Shown here piece after piece: positions 19,866-31,526 of a stretch of DNA of 64,000 bases. Source of the DNA: an uncultured Pseudomonadales bacterium (GTDB lineage: Bacteria; Pseudomonadota; Gammaproteobacteria; Pseudomonadales; Azotimanducaceae); contig CATOTI010000002.1 of NCBI GenBank assembly GCA_951813295.1, forward strand, positions 1 through 64,000. Reading direction: 5' to 3'. The notes under the pieces are model-generated. The model saw only the letters and a program-made list of their open reading frames with translations, ran no database searches and was not told the DNA's origin. The position numbers were made by a program, and so were the translations under genes. Every line of letters starts with the position of its first letter. The stretch's first letter is position 1.

Positions 19866-22421
19866 ATGGCCGCGGCCGCTCGGCATACGCCGATGATGCA
19901 GCAGTACCTCGATATCAAGGCAGCTCATCCCGATGAGCTGCTTTTCTATCGTATGGGCGACTTTTACGAGCTTTTCTACGACGACGCCGTCGAGGCCGCC
20001 GGCTTGCTCGACATCACTTTGACGGCACGTGGCAAGGCGGCCGGTCAGCCGATCCCGATGTGCGGGGTACCGTTCCACGCGGTTGATTCGTATCTGGCGC
20101 GCCTCGTGCGGATCGGGCGTACCGTCGCGATCTGCGAACAGATCGGCGACCCCGCGACGAGCAAAGGCCCCGTCGAGCGGCGTGTGCAGCGCGTCGTCAC
20201 CCCCGGCACGCTCACCGAGGAGAGCCTTCTCGAGGCATCGAACGAGAGCATTCTCGCGGCGATCCGACCGGATTCGACCGGCTGGGGCATCGCCTGGCTC
20301 AACCTCGCATCGGGTCGCTTCGAGGGGGCCTTGATCCGCGATGCGGCGGGCGTTCTCGCCGAACTCGAGCGGGTTCGGCCGAGTGAGATCCTGACGACGA
20401 CGGAACTCGACACAGCACTCGTCGGGCCGGCACCCCAGACGATGATGAGCGAGGTAGACTTCAACCTCGCGAGCGGACGGTTGCTTCTCGAGACGCATTT
20501 CGGCGTCGCGCAACTCGACGGTTTCGGACTCCACGAGCCGGTGCTCGTGAGCGCCGCTGCCGCCGTCCTGCGATATGCGCAAAGCGCGCGGCGTGACGAC
20601 CTGAAATTCGTCGGCTCCTTCCGACGTATCGAGGCCGGCACCTCGATCGTGCTCGACGCGACGACCAGACGAAACCTCGAGATCGACCGTCGCATCGACG
20701 GCGCCGAATCCGGCACGGTGTTCGCGGTGATGAATCGCACTCGAACACCCATGGGCGCGCGACGGCTCCGCCGCTGGCTCAACGCACCATTGACCGATCA
20801 GAACGCCGTACGCGAACGCGTCGATACGGTAGGCGCCCTCGTGCGGTTCCCCCGCGACGACCTGGCAAGCGAACTCGCCAAGATCGGCGATCTCGAGCGC
20901 ATCACGACGCGTCTGGCCCTGAAGACCGCCTCTCCCCGTGATCTCGGTCGATTGCGCGGCGCGCTCGACGCCATCCCGCGCCTGGGCTCGAACATCGCGC
21001 GCGTCGAACACGAGCACCTGACCGCGCGGTTCGACGGCCTCCAGGAGTTCGATGGGGCACTCGACCTTCTGAACCGCGGGATCGTCGACGAACCACCCGC
21101 AACCATTCGCGAAGGCGGCTACATCCGGCCGAGTTTCGATCGGGAACTCGATGAACTCCGAGCCATGACCGAGGACGCCGCGAGCTGGCTCAAGAACCTC
21201 GAAGAGCGCGAGCGCGCGAGGACCGGATTGGCAACCTTGAAGGTCGGCTACAACCGCGTGCACGGCTACTACATAGAAACGAGCAAAGCCGCCGCGACTT
21301 CCGTTCCCGCCGAATACGTTCGCCGGCAAACACTCAAGAACGCCGAGCGTTACATCACGCCTGAACTCAAATCGTTCGAGGACGAATCCCTCACCGCCAA
21401 CGCACGCGCCCTGCAGCGCGAGCGCCGCCTCTATGACGAGATCATCGAATCGCTCAATACCTTCGTTCCGGCGATCCGTCGCGCCGCGGACGAGATATCG
21501 CGCCTGGACGTACTCGCCTCGTTCGCCGAGACCGCGGTCGAAAAGCGCCTCGTCGCCCCCGAGTTTGGCGACACGCCCGAAATCGTGATCACGGCGGGCC
21601 GGCATCTCGTCGTCGAGGCGGAAACCGATGTCGCTTTCGTGCCGAACGATACGTTGATCGATCAGACACAACGCCTGCTCCTCATTACGGGGCCGAACAT
21701 GGGCGGCAAGTCGACGTATATGCGCCAGACCGCGCTGATCGCGCTCCTGGCTTACGCCGGTAGTTATGTTCCCGCGACCGCGGCGCGGCTCGGGCCGCTC
21801 GATCGGATCTTCACCCGTATCGGCGCGTCAGACGATCTGGCCGGCGGGCGGTCGACTTTCATGGTGGAGATGACGGAGACCGCGACGATCCTGAACCACG
21901 CCACCGAGCGCAGCCTCGTCTTACTCGACGAAATCGGCCGTGGCACGAGCACCTACGACGGTCTCGCACTTGCATGGGCGATCGCCGAATCCATCACTTC
22001 TATCGGCGCACTGACCTTGTTCGCCACACACTATTTCGAGTTGACCCAGCTCGCCGAGACACTAGCCGGGGCGACCAACGTTCATCTCGACGCCGTCGAA
22101 CACCAGGGCGACGTCGTCTTCCTACATGCGGTCCGGGAAGGTCCTGCGCGACAGAGTTACGGCATCGAGGTCGCGCGATTGGCAGGAATCCCTCGACATG
22201 TCCTCGAGGCGGCAAGCGCTCGGCTTATCGAACTCGAACAGGCTGGCGGTACCTCCGTTCAGGGCGATCTCTTCAGCTCGTCCGTCGAGCCGAGGCCGCG
22301 AATCACGCCTGCGCGAAGCGCAATCGACGAACGCCTCGAGGCCCTCGACCCCGACACGATGACGCCGCGTGACGCGCTCTCGGCCCTCTACGAGCTCAAG
22401 GCACTCGTGGGCGACGATTGA
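19866..22421 (+). CDS. mutS: DNA mismatch repair protein MutS
   Basis: This 851-residue mismatch sensor begins [20 protein letters not shown]; the mismatch-binding motif [15 protein letters not shown] (Phe-x-Glu in DFYEL) follows. The ATPase has Walker [10 protein letters not shown] at about 609 and Walker [17 protein letters not shown]. The C-terminal tetramer/MutL-contact part is present. The ATG at 19866 is preferred because AAGGAAAGG lies just upstream; the frame is open 18 codons further. It is divergent from recA, and cinA, often found between mutS and recA, is absent. Confidence 0.98.
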   Translation: MAAAARHTPMMQQYLDIKAAHPDELLFYRMGDFYELFYDDAVEAAGLLDITLTARGKAAGQPIPMCGVPFHAVDSYLARLVRIGRTVAICEQIGDPATSKGPVERRVQRVVTPGTLTEESLLEASNESILAAIRPDSTGWGIAWLNLASGRFEGALIRDAAGVLAELERVRPSEILTTTELDTALVGPAPQTMMSEVDFNLASGRLLLETHFGVAQLDGFGLHEPVLVSAAAAVLRYAQSARRDDLKFVGSFRRIEAGTSIVLDATTRRNLEIDRRIDGAESGTVFAVMNRTRTPMGARRLRRWLNAPLTDQNAVRERVDTVGALVRFPRDDLASELAKIGDLERITTRLALKTASPRDLGRLRGALDAIPRLGSNIARVEHEHLTARFDGLQEFDGALDLLNRGIVDEPPATIREGGYIRPSFDRELDELRAMTEDAASWLKNLEERERARTGLATLKVGYNRVHGYYIETSKAAATSVPAEYVRRQTLKNAERYITPELKSFEDESLTANARALQRERRLYDEIIESLNTFVPAIRRAADEISRLDVLASFAETAVEKRLVAPEFGDTPEIVITAGRHLVVEAETDVAFVPNDTLIDQTQRLLLITGPNMGGKSTYMRQTALIALLAYAGSYVPATAARLGPLDRIFTRIGASDDLAGGRSTFMVEMTETATILNHATERSLVLLDEIGRGTSTYDGLALAWAIAESITSIGALTLFATHYFELTQLAETLAGATNVHLDAVEHQGDVVFLHAVREGPARQSYGIEVARLAGIPRHVLEAASARLIELEQAGGTSVQGDLFSSSVEPRPRITPARSAIDERLEALDPDTMTPRDALSALYELKALVGDD

Positions 22422-22458
22422 TGGCTTTCGGCCGAGCACAACACGATCGATCGGCGTC

Positions 22459-22782
22459 TCAACGCTCCAGGAGTTCGATCTTGTTCGGCTTGTTGCGCCA
22501 CTCGGTTTCGTCCGGCAGCGCGTCCTGCTTCTCCGTGATGTTCGGCCAGATCTCGGCGAGTTCGGCGTTGAGTTCGAGGAATCCCTCTTGCCCCTCCGGA
22601 ATTTCGTCTTCGGAGAAAATCGCCTCGATCGGGCATTCCGGCTCGCACAACGCACAATCGATGCACTCATCCGGATGGATGACGAGCATGTTCGGACCTT
22701 CGTAGAAACAATCGACGGGACAGACTTCAACGCAATCGGTGAGCTTACATTTGATGCAGTTGTCGCCTACGAGGAACGTCAT
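22459..22782 (-). CDS. fdxA: Seven-iron ferredoxin FdxA
   Basis: This is a 107-residue ferredoxin. The N-terminal cluster region has [18 protein letters not shown] and the second has [12 protein letters not shown], giving one [3Fe-4S] and one [4Fe-4S] cluster. The long C-terminal helix ([17 protein letters not shown]) is a hallmark of the Azotobacter type. The start is the ATG giving [13 protein letters not shown]. It is convergent with mutS and only 72 bases downstream of the nlpD-like gene, where rpoS would lie in Pseudomonas. Confidence 0.95.
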   Translation of the reverse strand: MTFLVGDNCIKCKLTDCVEVCPVDCFYEGPNMLVIHPDECIDCALCEPECPIEAIFSEDEIPEGQEGFLELNAELAEIWPNITEKQDALPDETEWRNKPNKIELLER

Positions 22783-22854
22783 GAGAGTGCGGCCAGCTTC
22801 GCGAAAACGAGGCATTCTACCCGCGCCCTGCCGGTTCACAAGAAAGATCGCGCG

Positions 22855-23535
22855 CTAGGGGATCAGCTGATGCGGATCGACCGGTTTGCCGCGCTCACGG
22901 ATCTCGAAGTGAAATCGGCGCAGGCTCGCGCGCCCGTTACCGACACGAGCGATCGACGAACCGGCACCGACGCCATCACCTTCGGCGACCAACGGCGGCA
23001 CGTTGACGCCATACGCCGCGAGATACCGTTCGTCGACCTTGACGATCACGAGGTGCAGGAAGTTGCCCATCCCGGGGCCGACGAACACGACCTCCCCGGG
23101 TGATGCGGCTCGAATCGTCGTGCCCGCTGGAAGATCGTAATCGACCCCGGTTCCCGCGTGATCGAAACGTTTCGTCGGCTGGATCTCGACTGGCCACTGC
23201 CAGCGACCGGTCGGCCCGACGGGGCTCGGACGCGTAATCCGCGGCGCTTGCGGGCGGGCGCGCGGGGCCGTTCTGGCGGGGCCTGGCGCGACGAGTCGAA
23301 GCGTCTGGCCCGGAAAGATCGTGAACGGCTCGCTGATGTCGTTCCAGACAACCAGATCGGAAAAGTCGAGCGAATGGCGAAATGCGATCGAATAGAGCGA
23401 ATCGCCGCGCTGCACCACGTATCGCGCGCCATCGACGGCATCGAGCACCGAACGTTCTGCTACCGGCGCACGTATCGGGGCCGCGCAAGACAGCAGCACC
23501 AGCAAAGCGGCGCCCACGATAGCCAAACGCTTCAC
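22855..23535 (-). CDS. nlpD: NlpD-like lipoprotein with LysM and degenerate LytM domain
   Basis: The protein has 226 residues with a lipoprotein signal (LAIVGAALLVLLSC, Cys as the lipid site). A LysM peptidoglycan-binding domain (YVVQRGDSLYSIAFRHS) and a C-terminal LytM/M23 domain follow. The M23 zinc ligands are degraded: the usual HxH before FEIR is RFHF here and the upstream His-x3-6-Asp block is altered. This fits NlpD, which activates cell-wall amidases rather than cutting itself. The GTG start at 23535 overlaps the upstream stop as GTGA. The open frame continues far upstream in the same register, but that part is a shadow of the DUF368 gene. Confidence 0.85.
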   Translation of the reverse strand: MKRLAIVGAALLVLLSCAAPIRAPVAERSVLDAVDGARYVVQRGDSLYSIAFRHSLDFSDLVVWNDISEPFTIFPGQTLRLVAPGPARTAPRARPQAPRITRPSPVGPTGRWQWPVEIQPTKRFDHAGTGVDYDLPAGTTIRAASPGEVVFVGPGMGNFLHLVIVKVDERYLAAYGVNVPPLVAEGDGVGAGSSIARVGNGRASLRRFHFEIRERGKPVDPHQLIP

Positions 23536-24374
23536 GATGCCGCGCTCCGCGCGCCCCAAAACACCAAGGAAGCTCCGACTACGATCGTGGCGAGGGTCGC
23601 GAGCAACGGTACGTCGGCTGCGCCCGAGAAGGGATTCAACGCATGCGTCGATGCCAGCATCACCGCCGCGAGGAACATGAGGAACATCGCCCGGAATCGG
23701 TCGAGGAGGTGCACGAAGAATCGCGGGGCGACGATCAATCCGGCCGTCATCCCGATGACAAGAGGCAGGAGAATGACGAAGTCGAAGCCCGCGACGGCAT
23801 CGAGGACCGCCGGATAGACGCCGAGAAGCAACAGGAGCATCGACCCACTGACGCCCGGGACCATCCAGGCGCTGATCGCGATGAATCCACCGACACCGAC
23901 GAGGAGTAGCGACGGGTCGGCGTTGTTCGGTCCCGTGACGAGCGTCAAAGCCCAGCCGGCGACGACGCCGACCACACCGATAGCCGAAACGGCGCTCCGC
24001 GCACGCGTATCCGCAGCATCCCGCCAGGCGGTCCGTGCAACGATCAGGCCAGACATCGCGATCACACCGAGGAAAAACCCGGCAACCGGTGCGGGGTAGC
24101 GCGCGATGAGCACCGCAAAGACCTGCGCAAAGAGTAACGCGCCCACCGACATGCCGATGACGAGGGGTAGAAGAAAACCACCGTTGGCTTTGCGCCACGC
24201 TTCCCGCCATTCGAGCTTCGCGAGCGAAGCCGCGGCGGACGACAACCCCACCAGCGTGCGCATGAGCTCATCATAGATACCGGTGACGAACGCGATCGTC
24301 CCACCCGACACGCCGGGCACGATCTCGGCAATCCCCATCGCCACCCCCCGCAAGAGGACGGCCCAGGGGATCAC
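23532..24374 (-). CDS. popT: DUF368 membrane protein, PopT-like polyprenyl-phosphate transporter
   Basis: The protein has 280 residues with about eight hydrophobic segments. The motif GVAMGIAEIVPGVSGGTIAFVTGIY near the start and a second, inverted-repeat-like MVPGVSGSMLLLLLGVY are typical of DUF368. Members have been implicated in returning undecaprenyl phosphate across the inner membrane. The GTG at 24374 overlaps the pcm stop as GTGA. Its place between pcm and nlpD, where surE or rpoS genes are often near, is unusual but fits an envelope role. Confidence 0.85.
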   Translation of the reverse strand: MIPWAVLLRGVAMGIAEIVPGVSGGTIAFVTGIYDELMRTLVGLSSAAASLAKLEWREAWRKANGGFLLPLVIGMSVGALLFAQVFAVLIARYPAPVAGFFLGVIAMSGLIVARTAWRDAADTRARSAVSAIGVVGVVAGWALTLVTGPNNADPSLLLVGVGGFIAISAWMVPGVSGSMLLLLLGVYPAVLDAVAGFDFVILLPLVIGMTAGLIVAPRFFVHLLDRFRAMFLMFLAAVMLASTHALNPFSGAADVPLLATLATIVVGASLVFWGARSAAS

Positions 24375-25063
24375 TGCACACCTTCCTTGAGCGGCACGAA
24401 CCGGACGTATTCGATCGTCGATTGTTGCCACGCGTCGCCGATTCGATCGAGCACTTTGAGCTCTTTGACATCGCCCTCGCCGACCGGAATGACGAGACGG
24501 CCGCCGTCACTCAGCTGATTCATCAGGGCTTCCGGGATCTCGTCGGCACCGGCCGTGACGATGATGCCGTCGAACGGTCCCTCGAATCGCCAACCCAGAT
24601 GGCCGTCGCCGTGGCGTAGCTGCACGTTGGTCAAGCCGAGGGCGGTCATCCGCTGCTCCGCCACGATCGCCAACGCCTCGATCCGCTCGACGGAGAAAAC
24701 GAGGTCGATCAAGCGGGCCAGGATCGCGGTCTGATAGCCGCTGCCCGTGCCGATTTCGAGTACACGCCGAGGTTTCTTGACCATCAGCGCTTCGGTCATG
24801 AGCGCAACGATCAGCGGCTGCGAGATCGTCTGACCGAAGCCGATCGGCAATGCCCGATCTTCATACGATCGGTGGCGCATGACGTCATCGACGAAAAAAT
24901 CGCGCGGGGTCGCCGCCATGGCATCGAGAACTCGCGGATCACGGATACCGGCCGATTTCAAACGCGCGATCAGCTTGTCGCGCGCTTTCTCGCGCACCTT
25001 CTCGCGCGCCTTCTCGCGCACGCGATCGGACGGGGCGCTTTCCTGGCGGTGGAAATCGCTCAC
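24371..25063 (-). CDS. pcm: Protein-L-isoaspartate O-methyltransferase
   Basis: This is a 230-residue S-adenosylmethionine-dependent enzyme that repairs isoaspartyl residues. The SAM motif LEIGTGSGYQTAILARL and the catalytic-region segment GFGQTISQPLIVALMTE are clear. The N-terminus has an unusual repeated basic stretch (VREKAREKVREKARDK) encoded by a tandem 12-base repeat. The GTG at 25063 overlaps the truD stop (GTGA). The gene surE, normally between truD and pcm, is absent. Confidence 0.95.
   Translation of the reverse strand: MSDFHRQESAPSDRVREKAREKVREKARDKLIARLKSAGIRDPRVLDAMAATPRDFFVDDVMRHRSYEDRALPIGFGQTISQPLIVALMTEALMVKKPRRVLEIGTGSGYQTAILARLIDLVFSVERIEALAIVAEQRMTALGLTNVQLRHGDGHLGWRFEGPFDGIIVTAGADEIPEALMNQLSDGGRLVIPVGEGDVKELKVLDRIGDAWQQSTIEYVRFVPLKEGVQ
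24984..25024. repeat. Tandem 12-base repeat inside pcm
   Basis: About three and a half copies of a unit close to TTCTCGCGCRCC lie on the plus strand. They encode the alternating VREKAREK heptad-like stretch at the N-terminus of Pcm. Copy number could vary by slippage without changing the frame because the unit is a multiple of three. Confidence 0.75.
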
Positions 25064-25998
25064 GCGAGGTCGACCAGCTCGTTCAAAAACGTCGTCGCAT
25101 AGGACCCCTTCGGCAGCACAAAGGAAACACCGAGCAGATCCCGACTCTGCTCGATCGCGAGTTCGTCCGCTTTGGCCACCAACGCTCGCCGATCCTGACC
25201 GAGCCCGGCAAACTCGAGACCATGCGCGATCGTCGCGTGCACTTCGACGACGGTCGCTTCGAACACCGCGGCCGAACCCGTCGCCTGCGATCGCCCTCGT
25301 CCCCAGAGCGGTCCTGTCGGGAGCCCATCCACACAGACGTCGCCGTCGATGGGCGCACGCCACGCATCAGCGTCAACGCGGCCCGCGAGCACGTCGTTGA
25401 AGATCAACGAACGAAGCGTCGAAAGGTAGATCGAACGTCGGAAGGCGGGGATTCGTCGCCGTCCGCTCCGAGTTTCGCGTTTCTCTATCCACGCGCTCGC
25501 CGCGCCGATGTTCGCGCCGTCGGCGCCGAAGCGTTGAACCCCGAAGTAGTTCGGGAACTCGGCCTCAATCGTGGCTGGATCGATATCGCCCGTCTCGCGA
25601 ACGACGATCTCGAAGGCGTTTCCGTCGAGATCGCCCACCTTGAGCTTTTTGCCATGCCAATGGCGTTCAACGATACGGATACCGCGATCGGCCGGGACAG
25701 CGTCCGGGTTCTTCGGTAACCGGATGCTGAACCATTGTGTGACGACCGCCCACTTGTCCTTCATGCCCGCATAGCCGACATCGATCAACGGCACGGCAAA
25801 GAGTTTCGACAGAAGGCTCTGTACGGCGCGCGTCGTCAGACCGGCGCGCTCGACGAGCAGATAGAGATGCTCACCTTCCTCATCGAACGAACGTTCGCGC
25901 CGTTCGCGGACGATGAAATCCTCGATCCGAACGCGTAGTCGTCCGGACGTACCCGGCCTCGACGCGGTCGGCCAGCGGGGCGCGATGTCAGTCGACAT
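25060..25998 (-). CDS. truD: tRNA pseudouridine(13) synthase TruD
   Basis: This 312-residue enzyme makes pseudouridine 13 in tRNA-Glu. The catalytic Asp lies in GYAGMKDKWAVVTQWFSI, and the RNA-binding motif FPNYFGVQRFG follows. It is about 30 residues shorter than the E. coli enzyme. The start ATG at 25998 sits within the last codons of ftsB (11-base overlap); an in-frame codon at 26031 would overlap more. It is directly joined to ftsB, with ispD and ispF missing in between. Confidence 0.94.
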   Translation of the reverse strand: MSTDIAPRWPTASRPGTSGRLRVRIEDFIVRERRERSFDEEGEHLYLLVERAGLTTRAVQSLLSKLFAVPLIDVGYAGMKDKWAVVTQWFSIRLPKNPDAVPADRGIRIVERHWHGKKLKVGDLDGNAFEIVVRETGDIDPATIEAEFPNYFGVQRFGADGANIGAASAWIEKRETRSGRRRIPAFRRSIYLSTLRSLIFNDVLAGRVDADAWRAPIDGDVCVDGLPTGPLWGRGRSQATGSAAVFEATVVEVHATIAHGLEFAGLGQDRRALVAKADELAIEQSRDLLGVSFVLPKGSYATTFLNELVDLA

Positions 25999-26305
25999 CC
26001 GCACGATCGGCAGACGGCTCGGCGACGTCATCGGCGCCGTCGACCACCTGAAAAAACGTTTCCCCTTCGCGCACCATGCCGAGGTCGCGGCGCGCCCGTG
26101 CTTCGATCACATAGGTACCCGTGCCGAGCTCGCGTACTTCTTCGCGCAGCCGTTCGTTACGGTTGACGAGCATCGTGGTCACTTTCTTCTGCCGTTCGAG
26201 CTCACCTTCCAGGCGCTCGATCGCACCTTGACCCCGCTCCCCCCAGAAGAAGCTCGCGGACAGGCCGGCCAATAGAACGAGGCCAATCACGATGAGATAA
26301 CCCAT
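25988..26305 (-). CDS. ftsB: Cell division protein FtsB
   Basis: The 105-residue protein has one N-terminal membrane helix (MGYLIVIGLVLLAGLSASFF) then a periplasmic coiled coil (AIERLEGELERQKKVTTMLV and EVRELG). GTYVIEARARRDLGMVREGE, the FtsB/DivIC signature, follows. It bridges FtsL and FtsQ at the septum. It lies 36 bases downstream of eno, the standard gammaproteobacterial arrangement. Confidence 0.95.
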   Translation of the reverse strand: MGYLIVIGLVLLAGLSASFFWGERGQGAIERLEGELERQKKVTTMLVNRNERLREEVRELGTGTYVIEARARRDLGMVREGETFFQVVDGADDVAEPSADRADVD

Positions 26306-26341
26306 TCCGGCGCTCTCCCGGCCGCTACACCGACGGCCTCA

Positions 26342-27652
<1,311 letters not shown>

Positions 27653-27679
27653 CTAGTGAATCGTCGCTCGATCAAGATT

Positions 27680-28516
27680 TCAGCCTACCTGCCGCTCGAG
27701 AAAGCCGTGGCGCTTCACCACCGCGTCGATCTCGACGAGTTCGGTCAGGAGTTCTTCCATGAGATGTGTCGGCCAGGAGTTCGGCCCATCCGACAGCGCT
27801 TCTTCCGGACTTGGATGGGTCTCCATGAATATTCCCGCCACGCCCGCGGCGACGGCCGACCTCGCGAGGACCGGCACCATCTCGCGCTGGCCGCCCGACG
27901 AGCTACCCTGTCCACCCGGCATCTGCACCGAATGCGTCGCGTCGTATACGACCGGGCATCCGGTTTCGCGCATGATGGCGAGTGAGCGCATGTCCGAGAC
28001 GAGGTTGTTGTAGCCGAAACTCGCCCCGCGCTCACATACCATGATGGCTTCATTTTCGGTCGCCCGCGCCTTTTCGACGACGTTGGCCATCTCGGCGGGA
28101 GAAAGAAACTGTCCCTTCTTGAGATTGACCGGCAAACCGGCCCGACAGACTCGTTGAATGAAGTTCGTCTGCCGGCAGAGGAACGCCGGCGTCTGCAGGA
28201 CCGAGACGACATCGCTCACTTCATCGATTGGCGTGTCTTCGTGAACGTCCGTCAGGATAGGCAGATCCAGCTCGACTTTGACGCGTTCGAGGATTCGAAG
28301 CCCCGCTTCCATACCGGGACCGCGGTAACTCTCGTGCGAGGTCCTGTTCGCTTTGTCGAACGACGCTTTGAAAATGTACGGGATGCCGACGCGGGTCGTC
28401 AGCGCTTTGAGATTCGCCGCCATCTCGAGCATGAGCCCTTCGTCCTCGACGACACACGGGCCCGCGATCAGAAAGATCGGGCGATCGAGACTGACATCAA
28501 AACCACATAAATCCAC
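27680..28516 (-). CDS. kdsA: 3-deoxy-8-phosphooctulonate synthase (KDO8P synthase)
   Basis: This 278-residue enzyme condenses phosphoenolpyruvate with arabinose 5-phosphate to make the KDO precursor of lipopolysaccharide. [24 protein letters not shown] and the [16 protein letters not shown] loop are typical. The start is a GTG at 28516 with GGAG upstream. It is placed between pyrG (14 bases upstream) and eno, as in many gammaproteobacteria. Confidence 0.98.
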   Translation of the reverse strand: MDLCGFDVSLDRPIFLIAGPCVVEDEGLMLEMAANLKALTTRVGIPYIFKASFDKANRTSHESYRGPGMEAGLRILERVKVELDLPILTDVHEDTPIDEVSDVVSVLQTPAFLCRQTNFIQRVCRAGLPVNLKKGQFLSPAEMANVVEKARATENEAIMVCERGASFGYNNLVSDMRSLAIMRETGCPVVYDATHSVQMPGGQGSSSGGQREMVPVLARSAVAAGVAGIFMETHPSPEEALSDGPNSWPTHLMEELLTELVEIDAVVKRHGFLERQVG

Positions 28517-28530
28517 GTCCGTCTCCGTTT

Positions 28531-30300
<1,770 letters not shown>

Positions 30301-30317
30301 TTACGGCTGTTGTTGCA

Positions 30318-30340
30318 CGGCGCCGATCGAGACGGCGCCG
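30318..30340 (-). terminator. Candidate hairpin after tilS
   Basis: CGGCGCCG is repeated (30318-30325 and 30333-30340) and, being self-complementary, forms a stem with a seven-base loop just after the tilS stop. There is no T-run, so it is a weak or Rho-aided terminator at best. Confidence 0.3.
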
Positions 30341-30347
30341 ACTCGAT

Positions 30348-31523
30348 CTAACCTGCCGGGCGCGACGCGACGAACGAAGCCAGGTCGCGCGCCTCGGGCT
30401 CCCAGGACGGCAGGTAGCCATTGGTCACGAGCACGGATTCATCCGTCGCGATGCCGATCACGGCAACGACGTGCGAGTCTTGAACGAGGACGGGCCAATC
30501 GCGTCGATCCACCGGCGCGATTCGCGCTTCCCGCAGAAGGTCTTTTACCGATTTGTGGTGATCACGCTGCCCGATCACGCCGTGCTGACGGGTGAGTCGG
30601 AGCTTCTCGCCCCGACGAAATCCCGGTGACGCCGGACGCCATCCCACTCGTCCGAATCCCGCGCAGTCGAGCGGTACGCCGACCTCGCACGTCGTATCGA
30701 AAGGCTTCTTATGCGCCACCTCGCGCAACCGCCAGACGGCGTCGTGGAGAGAGAGAACGCGTGCCTTGTCGATCTGGACGGTGCCGGAACCTTCGTTCTC
30801 GAGCACCGCGAGACGGTCTTTCAACGGCCGCCCCAGGCGGTGTCCGATGGTCGCTTCCAACCAGCGAACGACGGCATCGCGACCATCGTCGCGATCGGGA
30901 TCCGCGTTGACGGCGATTTTCCGAGCGGCATCCGGATCGTGTGCCTCGATCAGCGGCATGAGTTCGTGGCGGATAAAGGACCGGTCGAATCGTCGATCGT
31001 CATTCATCGGATCTTCACACCATGCAAGCTCATTCGCGTGGGCGAATCGATCGATCTCGGTCCCGGACACACCAAGCAACGGCCGCATGAGCATTCCGGG
31101 ACCGAGCCGTCTCGAGCCGGGCATGCCGACGGGTGGACGGCCCGTCAGCAATTGCCAGATTCGGGTCTCCGCCTGATCGCTCGCATGATGGGCGGTGAAG
31201 ACCACGTCGCCCGGCGTCAGCAGCGATTCGACGGCGCGATAACGTGCTCGACGGGCTTCTGCTTCGATGTTGCCGGCGGCAACCCGAACGTGAACGACAT
31301 CGAGCGGCACGTCGAGCCGGCGACACACGGCTTCGCAATGCGCCTGCCACTCATCCGATTGCTCCGCCAGGTCGTGATTGATATGCACCGCGCGGCATTC
31401 GCTCAACCGCGCGAAGGCAGAGAGCAGCACGGTCGAATCACGCCCACCCGATAGAGCAATCCAGGGGGCTCGATCGCCGAGCCGGCCCCGGGCGCGCTCG
31501 AGCGCCTGCTCGACGCTCAACAT
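30348..31523 (-). CDS. tilS: tRNA(Ile)-lysidine synthetase
   Basis: The 391-residue enzyme makes lysidine at the wobble base of tRNA-Ile(CAU). The PP-loop SGGRDSTVLLSAFARL near the N-terminus binds ATP, followed by the conserved VFTAHHASDQAETRIWQLL. The C-terminal tRNA-binding domain is shorter than in E. coli. The ATG at 31523 is three bases after the dnaE stop; accA, usually between them, is absent. Confidence 0.93.
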   Translation of the reverse strand: MLSVEQALERARGRLGDRAPWIALSGGRDSTVLLSAFARLSECRAVHINHDLAEQSDEWQAHCEAVCRRLDVPLDVVHVRVAAGNIEAEARRARYRAVESLLTPGDVVFTAHHASDQAETRIWQLLTGRPPVGMPGSRRLGPGMLMRPLLGVSGTEIDRFAHANELAWCEDPMNDDRRFDRSFIRHELMPLIEAHDPDAARKIAVNADPDRDDGRDAVVRWLEATIGHRLGRPLKDRLAVLENEGSGTVQIDKARVLSLHDAVWRLREVAHKKPFDTTCEVGVPLDCAGFGRVGWRPASPGFRRGEKLRLTRQHGVIGQRDHHKSVKDLLREARIAPVDRRDWPVLVQDSHVVAVIGIATDESVLVTNGYLPSWEPEARDLASFVASRPAG

Positions 31524-31526
31524 CGG

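Noticed and set aside
19824..21671. A 615-codon frame opposite mutS, and similar long frames opposite alaS (15260-16339), pyrG (28837-30222), bamA (41183-42283) and dapE (53194-54198)
   Set aside because: Each mirrors a well-conserved gene, has no recognisable domain, and is expected from the high-GC codon pattern.
23536..24210. A long upstream extension of the nlpD-like frame (about 225 more codons)
   Set aside because: It overlaps the DUF368 gene in another frame, lacks domain content, and the lipoprotein signal starts at the GTG at 23535.
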